Part shown: positions 34,495 through 43,982 of the stretch, in pieces
How the letters are laid out: every line of letters starts with the position of its first letter
How positions within the stretch are numbered: position 1 is the stretch's first letter
Origin: an uncultured Lachnospiraceae bacterium
Lineage (GTDB): Bacteria > Bacillota > Clostridia > Lachnospirales > Lachnospiraceae
Assembly: GCA_910586585.1 (NCBI GenBank)
Contig: CAJUKA010000009.1
Location: forward strand, 1-64,000
Reading direction: 5' to 3'
Length of the DNA stretch: 64,000 bases
Program-made: the position numbers and the translations under genes
The notes under the pieces: generated by a model
The model's input: the letters and a program-made list of their open reading frames with translations, nothing else
Told to the model about the DNA's origin: nothing
Databases searched by the model: none

Positions 34495-36816
34495 ATGCTG
34501 AAAGAAAATGGAAAAAATACTGTTAAAAAAGGTGAAGTAATATTTGCAGAAGGGGATACGCTCAACCAGATTGGCATTGTACTTGCGGGTAAGGTATTGA
34601 TGCAGGGGCAGTATGTGAAAATGATAAAGGCCCAAGGAAGCTATCTGGCATTGAATTTATTGGACAGTTCAACATATAATGCGACTTTTACAGCGCTTGA
34701 AGATTCTGTGATTTATGCAATACCAGCCCAAGGAGAGCTGACAATTCGGAATGTAATTGCTAAAAATGCGGATTATCGGGCAATTATGATTTCTTCGCAA
34801 TTTAAGATGGCGGTGGATCTTTATAGAATTAAGTCAAGTCTGAGTGAACGAGCACAAAGAATGTATTCATTTGCACAGAGAAGTTATGAGGAGTACAAAG
34901 GAATATGCAAGGAACATGCAGTTCCTGTTATTGGTATTGAGGAATTTGAGGAGCTTCAGCCATATGAAGAGACAGAGCACGTGAATGAGTATCGAATGGG
35001 ATATTATGAAGAGGGTGCCAAGATTCCTCTGAGTGCAAACAAAATGTATTTTTCTTATAGTGAAGAGATGGTAAGCTTTCAGGTAAACGAGATTATTGAG
35101 CTTGTAACCTCCTTATTTGACGGATGTGCTGCAATATCAGAATATATCAGAAATCTGGCAGAAGTGATGTGTTTGAGAGCAAGAAATAATCTGTATGATT
35201 ATACCTGTGTAAAGGGTCAGGAAATCAAGGAAAAAGGCGATATTCCAAATGAATTGCATATGTTGTTGAGTGGAATTATTGATGAAATGAGTTTCCAGTA
35301 TAAAGAATTGAAGAATCAAATGGTAAGTCTGCCAGATTTTGATGTGGAGAAACTCAAACATAAGATGGAACAGCTTTCTTCTGGAACAGCACCAGTAGTG
35401 GAACAGAAATCCCAGGAAGAGAGAGAAGAAGAACTCAAAAGCGATGTGGCATCTTTGAAAGGGTCTATGGATCAGGTTTTGAAATTTGCAGCATTCAGCG
35501 ACGAGGACAGCGAAGCACTTAAGAAAAATGTGGATCATTTAGTAGAAGTACCAGATAGGATGTCTGTGGAAGATGATGTCAAAAAAGCGAAAAAGACTAT
35601 CACACCATTGGTATTTAAACTTTATTTGTCATGTTACCGCAAGATAAGGGAAGGGATCGTACATCCGCCAAAAGCAGTAGAGCTTTTTATGAACTTTGGA
35701 ATGCTTGATGAACGGCTGCTTGATGAAGAACATTTGATGTTTTTGTGTGGGATTGAACCTGAAAAAAATGAAGGACCTTGCAAAGTTGTTACAATGACAG
35801 AGTGGCTTGATCTGATTCAGGAAGGAAAACGCGAGCCATCAAAAAGTGAGTTTGACGAGGATTATGTGGAGAATCTTCGTTCGCTCAAAAAGCAAGGTGA
35901 GATTACAGAAAAAGAGCAAAAGGAACTTTTTCAAAATATGGACAGACGCGTTGAGTATGAAGTGATGAATATGCTTATGAGCAATTCGCGTACTGTTTAT
36001 GGGCAGCCGACCTCCTATATGCCGATTTTGTATAAAGAGGCAATATTTGGATATCTTGATAAGATTTTGGTGACTAAGAAGAAGATTAATGAGAGTGTGC
36101 AGCGTCTCTTAAAGATAGATTATTCTGTATTTTACAGAGAGGTTATTTACTCCAATAATGATCTCAAGATTATTAATGAGACTGTTATGAAAAATGTATA
36201 CCCAGATGTGATACTGTTTCCGTTGTTTGGAACAAATGCATCGATGTGGCAGGAGATTGGCGGAAGAAATAAAGGAACGCCAGGGCGCTTCTGTTTCCCG
36301 GTTATGACAAGTTCCAATATAGATGATTTGATGGTAAAGATGTTTGGGCGGTTCCGTTGGGAGCTTTGCCGTTGTATCCAAGGTATGGCATGGAATGATG
36401 TAAAAGTCAAATCACTTACTTCTGAATATATGGATTATATCCAATTCTACCGCAAGAATAGGGATTTATCGGATGAAGCACGTGATAAAGTGAAGCTGCA
36501 GATTCAAAAAGCAAGAAATAATTCAAGAGAAACGTTTTTGATTGACTATGAATCATGGGTCAAAAATGAATCAAATGGTTCCATGAAAATGAACAAGGTG
36601 GCAAGAGAACTGCTGGCAACCTATTGTCCATTTGAAAAATCAATTCGTATAAAGCTGAATGCACAAAGACCTTATGAGGTTGCACAGGCTAGGAGTTTTA
36701 GAAATGCGCAGAAGAAAAAACAGGAATTTGAAGTGAAGATTAAAGCGCTGCAGAAAGCAACTCCAGAAGTACCAGCAGAGATGATGAATACGTATCGGTT
36801 TTATGCTGAAATGTAG
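34495..36816 (+). CDS. large protein with cNMP-binding-like N-terminal domain; function unknown
   Basis: 773 residues that I do not recognise as a named family. Residues about 9-85 look like a cyclic-nucleotide-binding (cupin-like) beta-roll: KKGEVIFAEGDTLNQIGIVL, GSYLALNLLDSS, VIYAIPAQGEL. There is no helix-turn-helix after it, so it is not a Crp/Fnr regulator. The middle (about 230-370) is helical and charged with likely coiled coil; the last ~400 residues are a soluble, conserved-looking region with Trp- and Arg-rich segments (SNIDDLMVKMFGRFRWELCR). No signal peptide or membrane helix. ATG 34495 follows GGAGG 7 nt upstream. It sits 14 nt after the phosphopantetheinyl transferase gene, so the two are probably cotranscribed. 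Confidence 0.75.
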   Translation: MLKENGKNTVKKGEVIFAEGDTLNQIGIVLAGKVLMQGQYVKMIKAQGSYLALNLLDSSTYNATFTALEDSVIYAIPAQGELTIRNVIAKNADYRAIMISSQFKMAVDLYRIKSSLSERAQRMYSFAQRSYEEYKGICKEHAVPVIGIEEFEELQPYEETEHVNEYRMGYYEEGAKIPLSANKMYFSYSEEMVSFQVNEIIELVTSLFDGCAAISEYIRNLAEVMCLRARNNLYDYTCVKGQEIKEKGDIPNELHMLLSGIIDEMSFQYKELKNQMVSLPDFDVEKLKHKMEQLSSGTAPVVEQKSQEEREEELKSDVASLKGSMDQVLKFAAFSDEDSEALKKNVDHLVEVPDRMSVEDDVKKAKKTITPLVFKLYLSCYRKIREGIVHPPKAVELFMNFGMLDERLLDEEHLMFLCGIEPEKNEGPCKVVTMTEWLDLIQEGKREPSKSEFDEDYVENLRSLKKQGEITEKEQKELFQNMDRRVEYEVMNMLMSNSRTVYGQPTSYMPILYKEAIFGYLDKILVTKKKINESVQRLLKIDYSVFYREVIYSNNDLKIINETVMKNVYPDVILFPLFGTNASMWQEIGGRNKGTPGRFCFPVMTSSNIDDLMVKMFGRFRWELCRCIQGMAWNDVKVKSLTSEYMDYIQFYRKNRDLSDEARDKVKLQIQKARNNSRETFLIDYESWVKNESNGSMKMNKVARELLATYCPFEKSIRIKLNAQRPYEVAQARSFRNAQKKKQEFEVKIKALQKATPEVPAEMMNTYRFYAEM

Positions 36817-36822
36817 TTAAAT

Positions 36823-36856
36823 AAATAAGTTGGGACGGAAACGCCCCAACTTATTT
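36823..36856. terminator. bidirectional terminator between convergent genes
   Basis: AAATAAGTTGGG (36823-36834) and CCCAACTTATTT (36845-36856): perfect 12-bp stem with A/T-rich flanks on both sides. Confidence 0.85.
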
Positions 36857-38162
36857 ATTTTATTTCATCAGCATCAAAATTGTCTGCTTCTTCTGTCGAA
36901 GGTTCTTCAGGAGCAGGAAGGTGCAGAACTACTGTTTCGATACGATTTTTTTCGACTTTTTTGGCAGTTAAGGTAATGCCGTCCTTGGTGACAACAGATT
37001 CGCCCTCTTTTGGAAAGCGGTCTAGCAGTTCAATCATAATCCCGCCAATAGAATCATAATCTTCGGAGTCAAGTTTTGTCTCAAGCGCATCATTGATATC
37101 ATCTAGTTTCATCCGTCCGCTGACTTTGTATTCGTTTTCACCGATTTTTTTCAAGAGCTCGGCTTCATCTGCGTCGAATTCATCGCGAATTTCTCCCACA
37201 AGCTCCTCCAAAAGATCCTCTACAGTAATCATACCAACTGTAGCCCCGTACTCATTTAAGACAAATGCGACATTGGAGGTAATCAAACGCATTTCTATAA
37301 GAAGATCCGCGGTTTTTTTGTACTCATAGGTATAATAGCCTTCACGCATAATATCACGTATTTTAAAATGTTGGGTATCATTTATTAAGAGAAAATCTTT
37401 GACAATAACAATCCCAATAATATTGTCTATTTCATTTTCATAAACAGGAATTCGCGTATACATAGATTCCCGAAAGATTGCTAACAGTTCCTTGTAAGTA
37501 GCATTTACATCCACAGTTGTCATATCAATGCGCGGAATCATAATATCTTTTGCCACAGAATCGCCAAATTCAAACACATTATATATGAGTTTCTTTTCTT
37601 CTTGCTCAATGACACCGTCTTCATGGCTGACATCCACATAAGTTTTGAGCTCATTTTCTGTCATAATGGCGCGGCATGAAGAATCAATGTGCAGAATACC
37701 AAGAAACAGCCCCGATATCTTATCAATAATAAATATAATGGGGGTAAGTAACTGCATCAATAAATAGATAACCCTTGAATATGCCAGAGACAGTTTTTCA
37801 TTGTTGCACATAGCCCAGGTTTTGGGAACAATCTCACCAAAAACCAGAACAAACATCGTAAGAATTCCGGTACCAATACCAACAGCAGCATTTCCCCAGA
37901 CGCGAATAACAAGAGAAGTCATAAGAGAGGAAGCGCTGATATTAACGATATTGTTTCCGATAAGTATCGCACTGATAAGTTTACTTTTGTTGTCGAGAAT
38001 TTTTTGAAGCGTCAGAATTCTTCGGGTGGGATTTTCATCTACAAGAGCGCGAACCTTGACACTACTGAGAGTAGTTAGGGCAGTTTCGGCAGATGAGAAA
38101 AAACCAGATAATATGAGAAGAACGACTAGAATAACGATTTGTATGGCACCAGGGGTATCCAA
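36855..38162 (-). CDS. CNNM/CBS-domain membrane protein (hemolysin-C/CorC-like family)
   Basis: 435 residues: N-terminal CNNM (DUF21) transmembrane domain with FFSSAETALTTLS, two CBS domains at about 205-325 (YTRIPVYENEIDNIIGIV, NVAFVLNEYGATVGMITVEDLLEELVGEI), then a CorC_HlyC domain (YKVSGRMKLDDINDALE). Relatives export Mg2+ (MpfA/CNNM) or affect cation homeostasis; direct haemolysis is not implied. It starts with TTG, behind AAAGGAGTGAT. Divergent from the next gene. Confidence 0.9.
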   Translation of the reverse strand: MDTPGAIQIVILVVLLILSGFFSSAETALTTLSSVKVRALVDENPTRRILTLQKILDNKSKLISAILIGNNIVNISASSLMTSLVIRVWGNAAVGIGTGILTMFVLVFGEIVPKTWAMCNNEKLSLAYSRVIYLLMQLLTPIIFIIDKISGLFLGILHIDSSCRAIMTENELKTYVDVSHEDGVIEQEEKKLIYNVFEFGDSVAKDIMIPRIDMTTVDVNATYKELLAIFRESMYTRIPVYENEIDNIIGIVIVKDFLLINDTQHFKIRDIMREGYYTYEYKKTADLLIEMRLITSNVAFVLNEYGATVGMITVEDLLEELVGEIRDEFDADEAELLKKIGENEYKVSGRMKLDDINDALETKLDSEDYDSIGGIMIELLDRFPKEGESVVTKDGITLTAKKVEKNRIETVVLHLPAPEEPSTEEADNFDADEIK

Positions 38163-38290
38163 AGTAAAATCACTCCTTTAAAAATTGTTTGATGCGACGC
38201 CCTGTATGGCATAGCATATTTATTAGTATATCAGCATAAATTATAACAGTGTTAATGAAATAATACAAGATAAAAATGGAGGTAGTGATT

Positions 38291-38662
38291 GTGAAAAATG
38301 CATTAAGTACTGAGCGGTTGGTGGCTTTATTAAAATGTCTTATGGCGGCGTATTTGATAACGGGGGTGCTGCTTCTTCTGGTGGCAGGTCTGCTGTACAA
38401 GTTTTCTCTTGGTGAAAAGGTTATTGATATCAGTATTATTGTAATTTATTGTATCTCGTCGCTTTTAGCTGGCCTTTTTTTCTCAAAAGGTGCGTCTAGC
38501 CGAAGATTCATATGGGGGATGTTTGCAGGGGCGGCGTACTTTGCTGTTATTTGTGCAGTATCTGCAGTTGTAGAGCCTGATTTTGCACCCATAAGTAATT
38601 CCAGCATTACAACATTGCTGATTTGTCTTGGTAGTGGAATGCTAGGAGGAATGATGGGATAA
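38291..38662 (+). CDS. small membrane protein, TIGR04086 family
   Basis: 123 residues with about four transmembrane helices (YLITGVLLLLVAGLLY, DISIIVIYCISSLLAGLFF, GMFAGAAYFAVICAVSAVV, LLICLGSGMLGGMMG), matching the TIGR04086 membrane protein family of spore-forming Firmicutes (YrzE-like) in length and pattern. Function unknown. GTG 38291 lies 8 nt after GGAGG (38278-38282); the ATG at 38276 overlaps that ribosome binding site and is rejected. Confidence 0.75.
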   Translation: MKNALSTERLVALLKCLMAAYLITGVLLLLVAGLLYKFSLGEKVIDISIIVIYCISSLLAGLFFSKGASSRRFIWGMFAGAAYFAVICAVSAVVEPDFAPISNSSITTLLICLGSGMLGGMMG

Positions 38663-38705
38663 AACAGGTTTACATAATATGGATGAAAATATTTTGTAAA
38701 AAAAC

Positions 38706-38733
38706 TTTATTTTTTGTCAGGATATGTTATACT
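38706..38733 (+). promoter_or_regulatory. extended -10 promoter of the lysozyme gene
   Basis: TGTTATACT (hexamer 38728-38733) with weak -35 TTTATT (38706-38711). An inverted repeat CAAAACAG (38754-38761) / CTGTTTTG (38771-38778) follows in the leader. Confidence 0.55.
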
Positions 38734-38809
38734 GACTAAGACATGCGACACACCAAAACAGAAGACTTATCTGTTTTGAATGAAAGTACAAGGAGAGGAG
38801 TAAGACAAT

Positions 38810-39841
38810 ATGAAGTATTCGTTACACAAAAGAGCAGCAAAAGTAAAAGCACTTCTGATGGCACTAATTATAGTATGTTCTGTATCTGTTCCGCAGCTTA
38901 CGGCAAAAGCTGCCCCTAATGAAGTAGCACAGGCGGCGCTGGGAATTGATGTATCACGTTATCAGGGACAGATTAACTGGGACATGGTAGCAGCATCCGG
39001 TGTACAGTTTGCGATTGTACGGGTTGGATATCGTACACAGAGTACAGGTGTTTTGAATGAAGATCCTTATGCAAGGTATAATCTTCAGGAGGCACAGAGG
39101 GTAGGTATCAAAACAGGAGCTTATTTTTTCTCCGCTGCGGTCAATGAGGCTGAGGCAGTTGAAGAAGCGCTTTTTACAGCGAATTTGATTGATAAGTACA
39201 AGATAACATTTCCTGTGGCTTATGACTGTGAAGGATTTCGCAACCAAACCAGCAGACAGTATGGATTGGATAAATCAGTGCGGACAGCACTTGCGGTAAA
39301 ATTTCTTGATACCATAGCGGCAAGAGGCTATACGCCAATGTTTTATGCATCAAAAAATGAGATGACAGACAGCAAAGACTGGGATATGAATATTTTGAAT
39401 AAATATAAAGTATGGGTATCGCAGTATCCCACCGATCCATTTCCGATCACTCCTGCAAGCAGCTATACGGGTGTGCAGGCAATGTGGCAGTATACAAGCA
39501 AAGCGCTGATTCCAGGAATCAATGGCAATGTCGATATGAATGTATCTTATTTTAATTATGATGGGATTGCAGAACCCAAAGATCCAAGCGGCGCACCAGT
39601 GGTAAGTGCGGCGGCAGCAGCAAATGTTCAATATATTGAGGTCAATGAGGTGGTAACGCCTAATACATTGGTAAATCTCAGAACGGTGCCCAGCACAGAC
39701 GACCCGGCGACCATTGTTGTTCCAATTAATCCAGGGGATATGGTATTCCGCACAGGAATAGGAAATAATGGCTGGTCCAAGATACTGTTGAATGGGCAGA
39801 CATTGTATGCCTATACATCTTATTTGCAAAAGGTTCTATAA
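38810..39841 (+). CDS. secreted GH25 lysozyme with C-terminal SH3-like domain
   Basis: 343 residues. Signal peptide 1-35 (KALLMALIIVCSVSVPQL, cleavage likely after AKA), glycosyl hydrolase family 25 domain at about 43-255 with D47 in LGIDVSRYQGQINW and the catalytic acidic pair in YDCEGF, and a C-terminal bacterial SH3-like region (NLRTVPSTDDP...GDMVFRTGIGNNGWSKILLNGQTLYAYTSYL). It should cleave the MurNAc-GlcNAc bond of peptidoglycan outside the cell. AAGGAGAGG precedes ATG 38810. Confidence 0.93.
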   Translation: MKYSLHKRAAKVKALLMALIIVCSVSVPQLTAKAAPNEVAQAALGIDVSRYQGQINWDMVAASGVQFAIVRVGYRTQSTGVLNEDPYARYNLQEAQRVGIKTGAYFFSAAVNEAEAVEEALFTANLIDKYKITFPVAYDCEGFRNQTSRQYGLDKSVRTALAVKFLDTIAARGYTPMFYASKNEMTDSKDWDMNILNKYKVWVSQYPTDPFPITPASSYTGVQAMWQYTSKALIPGINGNVDMNVSYFNYDGIAEPKDPSGAPVVSAAAAANVQYIEVNEVVTPNTLVNLRTVPSTDDPATIVVPINPGDMVFRTGIGNNGWSKILLNGQTLYAYTSYLQKVL

Positions 39842-39860
39842 GGAAAAATAAAAAAGTACT

Positions 39861-39888
39861 TTTCTAATGAAAAAAAATATGATATACT
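39861..39888 (+). promoter_or_regulatory. extended -10 promoter of scfA
   Basis: TGATATACT (hexamer 39883-39888) with a weak -35 TTTCTA (39861-39866). Confidence 0.55.
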
Positions 39889-39923
39889 ACTTTACATTAT
39901 AAAACTTCAAGGAGGCAATTAAG

Positions 39924-40067
39924 ATGAAGCACATTAAGACATTAACTACCAAAGATTACAAAGAATCTGTGAAAAAGGGTGGCTGCGGAGAGTGCCAGAC
40001 ATCTTGCCAGTCAGCATGCAAGACATCCTGCACAGTTGGAAATCAGAGCTGCGAAAATACAAAATAG
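39924..40067 (+). CDS. scfA: SCIFF ranthipeptide precursor (six cysteines in forty-five)
   Basis: 47-residue ribosomal peptide beginning MKHIKTLTTKDYKESVKKGG, with six cysteines at 21, 24, 28, 32, 36 and 43 and the near-invariant TSCQSACKTSCTVGNQSC core. This is the SCIFF family, almost universal in Clostridia and always beside its radical-SAM maturase, which follows here. In the Clostridium thermocellum homologue a thioether links Cys32 to Thr37; both positions are Cys32 and Thr37 here. Perfect AGGAGG before ATG 39924. Physiological role is unsettled (quorum sensing and metabolism have been proposed). Confidence 0.96.
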   Translation: MKHIKTLTTKDYKESVKKGGCGECQTSCQSACKTSCTVGNQSCENTK

Positions 40068-40128
40068 GTATTGAGGCAGAATGGCATTGTAGTTTGCCAA
40101 AAAGGTTTCACAATAGAAGAAGTGTAGA

Positions 40129-40160
40129 CAAGCAGCGATTCTCATCAAAATCGCTGCTTG
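40129..40160 (+). terminator. hairpin between scfA and scfB
   Basis: CAAGCAGCGATT (40129-40140) and AATCGCTGCTTG (40149-40160), perfect 12-bp stem, 8-nt loop, moderately T-rich tail. Probably a leaky terminator setting a high scfA:scfB ratio. Confidence 0.6.
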
Positions 40161-40228
40161 CTTTGTGCACATGGACATAGTAATACAGAGAATGCATAGA
40201 TGAAAGTGACAGGAAGGAACAGATTAAA

Positions 40229-41611
40229 TTGATACATCAGTATAAGAATAATGGATACAACATTGTACTTGACGTCAATAGTGGTTCTGTACATGTGGTT
40301 GATGATATGGTATATGATGTAATTGCCTGTATTGAAGAGGATAACCTTGAAAATATAGATAAAATTACCATGTATCAGCATTTAAAAAAGAAATTTACAG
40401 ACAGGACAGAGGACTTATCTGAGATTGTCGATGAGATATATGAGTTAAAAGAAAATGGAATGCTCTTTTCAGAGGATATTTATGAAAAGAGTATTGAAGC
40501 TTTTAAAAATCGTGAGACAGTAGTGAAAGCACTTTGTTTACATATTGCCCATGACTGCAACCTCAAATGCAAATATTGTTTTGCAGAGGAAGGGGAGTAT
40601 CATGGGCGGCGTGCGTTGATGAGTTATGAGGTGGGGAAAAAGGCACTTGATTTTTTGGTGAAGAATTCAGGCAGCCGTGTCAATCTTGAGGTGGATTTTT
40701 TTGGCGGCGAGCCGCTTATGAACTTTCAGGTAGTAAAAGATCTGGTAGCATATGGCAGAAGTCTTGAAGAACCATATCACAAAAAGTTCCGCTTTACGCT
40801 TACAACAAATGGAGTGCTTTTAAATGACGATATCATAGCATTTGCGAATCAGGAAATGTCCAATGTTGTACTCAGCGTAGACGGGAGAAAAGAGGTTCAT
40901 GACAGAATGCGTCCGCTTGCCGGCGGACAGGGCAGCTATGATTTGGTGATTCCCAAATTCAAAAAAGTTGCTGAGAGCAGAAACCAGACAAATTATTATG
41001 TGCGTGGGACATTTACGCATTTTAATAAGGATTTTGCCGCAGATGTCTGTCACCTGGCGGATATGGGGTTTGAGCAGATATCAGTAGAACCAGTAGTAGC
41101 TCCTGAATCTGATGCGTATGCTCTTGTTGAAGCAGATATTCCTCAAATTTTAGAAGAGTATGACAAACTTGCTGTTGAGCTAATCAAAAGACATAAAGAG
41201 GGAAAGGGATTTCAGTTCTTTCATTTTATGATAGACTTGAAAGGAGGCCCATGTGTTTACAAAAGATTGTCGGGCTGTGGTTCAGGGACAGAGTATTTGG
41301 CTGTGACACCATGGGGAGATTTGTATCCATGCCATCAATTTGTTGGACAAGAAGCGTTTTTGATGGGGAATGTGGATGAAGGAATAACTCGTACTGACAT
41401 TCGTGAACAATTTAAGGCATGTAATGTATATTCAAAGGAAAAATGTAGGAATTGCTTTGCAAAGTTCTATTGCAGTGGGGGCTGTGCAGCAAATTCTTAT
41501 CATTTTCATGGAAATATCAATGATGCGTATGACCTAGGTTGTACGCTTCAGCGAAAACGTGTTGAATGTGCGATCATGATAAAAGCTGCTTTGTCTAATG
41601 AAGAGGCATGA
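40229..41611 (+). CDS. scfB: SCIFF radical SAM maturase
   Basis: 460-residue SPASM-type radical SAM enzyme that installs thioether bonds in the SCIFF peptide. N-terminal ~95 residues resemble a RiPP recognition (PqqD-like) domain; C110-x3-C114-x2-C117 in HDCNLKCKYCFAEEGEYHG binds the SAM cluster; DFFGGEPLMNF follows; C-terminal Cys blocks (GPCVYKRLSGCGSG, PWGDLYPCHQF, CRNCFAKFYCSGGC) hold the auxiliary clusters. TTG start, 11 nt after GGAAGG. It lies between scfA and secDF, the standard clostridial arrangement. Confidence 0.95.
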   Translation: MIHQYKNNGYNIVLDVNSGSVHVVDDMVYDVIACIEEDNLENIDKITMYQHLKKKFTDRTEDLSEIVDEIYELKENGMLFSEDIYEKSIEAFKNRETVVKALCLHIAHDCNLKCKYCFAEEGEYHGRRALMSYEVGKKALDFLVKNSGSRVNLEVDFFGGEPLMNFQVVKDLVAYGRSLEEPYHKKFRFTLTTNGVLLNDDIIAFANQEMSNVVLSVDGRKEVHDRMRPLAGGQGSYDLVIPKFKKVAESRNQTNYYVRGTFTHFNKDFAADVCHLADMGFEQISVEPVVAPESDAYALVEADIPQILEEYDKLAVELIKRHKEGKGFQFFHFMIDLKGGPCVYKRLSGCGSGTEYLAVTPWGDLYPCHQFVGQEAFLMGNVDEGITRTDIREQFKACNVYSKEKCRNCFAKFYCSGGCAANSYHFHGNINDAYDLGCTLQRKRVECAIMIKAALSNEEA

Positions 41612-41640
41612 GCAAAAGAAAGTAAAGGAGTAAACAGGCA

Positions 41641-43884
41641 ATGAAAAAGAACAAAGGTATTATTACTCTGATTGTTACCATGTTTATTATTGTAGCATTG
41701 GGATATGTAGCAATTTGGGGAATTGGTACAGAAAAGGCAGGCGCCGCATCAGAGATTAAGAAAGGACTTGATCTTGCAGGCGGTGTAAGTATTACATATC
41801 AGGTGGTGGGAGACGAAAAGCCATCGACGGAAGATATGAGTGATACCATTTATAAGCTGCAAAGAAGAGTAGAGGTTTACAGTACAGAGGCACAGGTTTA
41901 TCAGGAAGGAAATGACCGTATCAATATTGAAATTCCTGGAGTATCTGATGCAAACACGATTCTTGAGGATTTAGGAAGACCAGGTGCACTGTATTTTATT
42001 GCACAGACAGATGCTGATGGAAATGAGAACTATTCCTACACGGGAAGCGGAGCTACTGGCTACTCCCTAAACAAAACAATTGAAGAGTTACAGGAAAATG
42101 GGGGAATAGTACTTGAGGGTACAGATGTTGCTTCTGCACAGGGAGGATCTGCAAGTGATTCTCTGGGAAACAGCCAGTTTGTAGTTGATCTTACCTTCAC
42201 AAAAGAAGGCACTGCAAAATTTGGCGAGGCAACAACAAAGGCATTTGCCAATGGACAGTCAATCGGTATCTATTATGATCAGGACTTTATCAGTGTGCCA
42301 GATGTAAGAGCAGCACTAACAGACGGTAAGGCCCAGATTACAGGAATGGGAAGTTTTGAGGAGGCAGATAAGCTTGCAAGCCAGATTCGTATTGGTGGTT
42401 TGAAGCTGGAACTGGAAGAGCTTCGTTCGAATGTGGTAGGTGCACAGCTTGGTGAGGAAGCAGTCAGCACCAGTTTGAAAGCTGCATTGATTGGTTTGAC
42501 TGTCATTGCAATATTTATGATTGTAGTATATCGGATTCCTGGGCTTGCGTCTGTCATTGCACTAGTGATCTATACGATTTTAATTGTTCTTTGCCTGAAT
42601 ATGTTTGAGATTACACTTACTTTGCCAGGTATCGCTGGTATTATTCTTTCTATTGGTATGGCAGTAGATGCGAATGTTATCATATTCGCCCGTATCCGAG
42701 AAGAACTGACAGAAGGAAGAACTGTGAAAGGTTCTATTGATACTGGTTTCAAGAAAGCACTCTCAGCCATTGTAGATGGTAATGTGACAACGTTGATTGC
42801 CGCACTTGTGCTGGCGCTTAAGGGGTCAGGCACTGTCAAGGGATTTGCTTATACCCTTGCACTTGGTATTGTACTTTCTATGTTTACTGCGCTGTTTGTT
42901 ACCAGATTGATTCTTAAGTCATTTTTTGCGCTTGGGTTAAAGGATGTTAAATACTATGGAACAAACAAAGAGAAAGCGACAATTAGCTTCCTTGGCAAGA
43001 AGAACATGTTCTTTGCAGGTTCTATTGCAGTGATTGTTCTTGGATTTGTATTTATGGGAATAAATGGCGCCTCTACAGGAAAGGCGTTAAATTACAGCCT
43101 TGACTTTGTGGGTGGTACATCTACCAATGTTACTTTTAATGAGGATATGGACCTTGCCTCAATTGATGCAACGGTTGTTCCTGTATTTACATCTGTAACA
43201 GGTGATGGAGCAGTACAGGTACAAAAAGTAGCTGGATCAAATGAAGTTATTTTCAAGACAAGAGAACTTAATGTGGACGAGAGACAGCAATTAGGAGATG
43301 CATTGGTTGAAAATTTCGGAGTAAATAAAGAGCTTATCACGGCTGAAACCATCAGTTCAACTATCAGTTCAGAGATGAAGAGCGATGCAGTGATTGCAGT
43401 GGTTATAGCAACTATCTGTATGCTGATTTATATTTGGTTCCGGTTTAAAGACATTCGCTTTGCAGCTAGTTCTGTCGCAGCGCTATTGCATGATGTGCTT
43501 GTTGTACTTGCTTTTTATGCAATTGCGAAAGTATCTGTGGGCAGTACGTTTATTGCATGTATGCTTACGATTGTAGGTTATTCTATTAATGCAACAATTG
43601 TTATTTTTGACCGTATCCGAGAAAATTTTGCTGCAATGCAGAAAAAAGATGTGCTTGAAGAACTTGTCAACAGAAGTATCAGCCAGACACTTTCAAGAAG
43701 TATCTTTACTTCTTTGACAACATTTATTATGGTAGCTGCATTGTATGTTCTTGGTGTTACATCAATCAAGGAGTTTGCATTACCACTTATGGTAGGTATT
43801 GTATGCGGTACATATTCTTCTGTATGCATTACAGGTGCGCTTTGGTATGTACTTAGAACAAAAATCCAAAAGGCAGCAAAATAG
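41641..43884 (+). CDS. secDF: protein translocase SecDF (fused)
   Basis: Single 747-residue chain joining SecD and SecF, each with six transmembrane helices; an RND-type motor that uses proton flow to pull exported proteins. SecD half: large P1-type extracellular domain (GLDLAGGVSITYQV start) and SIGMAVDANVIIFARIREEL; SecF half: SLDFVGGTSTNV and GYSINATIVIFDRIREN. Fusion is normal in many Firmicutes. Linked with the SCIFF pair, which may use the Sec route; that connection is inference. Confidence 0.95.
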   Translation: MKKNKGIITLIVTMFIIVALGYVAIWGIGTEKAGAASEIKKGLDLAGGVSITYQVVGDEKPSTEDMSDTIYKLQRRVEVYSTEAQVYQEGNDRINIEIPGVSDANTILEDLGRPGALYFIAQTDADGNENYSYTGSGATGYSLNKTIEELQENGGIVLEGTDVASAQGGSASDSLGNSQFVVDLTFTKEGTAKFGEATTKAFANGQSIGIYYDQDFISVPDVRAALTDGKAQITGMGSFEEADKLASQIRIGGLKLELEELRSNVVGAQLGEEAVSTSLKAALIGLTVIAIFMIVVYRIPGLASVIALVIYTILIVLCLNMFEITLTLPGIAGIILSIGMAVDANVIIFARIREELTEGRTVKGSIDTGFKKALSAIVDGNVTTLIAALVLALKGSGTVKGFAYTLALGIVLSMFTALFVTRLILKSFFALGLKDVKYYGTNKEKATISFLGKKNMFFAGSIAVIVLGFVFMGINGASTGKALNYSLDFVGGTSTNVTFNEDMDLASIDATVVPVFTSVTGDGAVQVQKVAGSNEVIFKTRELNVDERQQLGDALVENFGVNKELITAETISSTISSEMKSDAVIAVVIATICMLIYIWFRFKDIRFAASSVAALLHDVLVVLAFYAIAKVSVGSTFIACMLTIVGYSINATIVIFDRIRENFAAMQKKDVLEELVNRSISQTLSRSIFTSLTTFIMVAALYVLGVTSIKEFALPLMVGIVCGTYSSVCITGALWYVLRTKIQKAAK

Positions 43885-43920
43885 AGTTGTTTGTAACAGT
43901 TGTTTCATAAAAAATATCAC

Positions 43921-43949
43921 AGGCTGCAGCAAATATTGCTGCAGCCTTA
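43921..43949 (+). terminator. terminator after secDF
   Basis: GGCTGCAGCAA (43922-43932) and TTGCTGCAGCC (43936-43946), 11-bp perfect stem, followed by TTAATATATT. Confidence 0.7.
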
Positions 43950-43982
43950 ATATATTCTAGGTCTTATTGAACAGGAGGGTAT

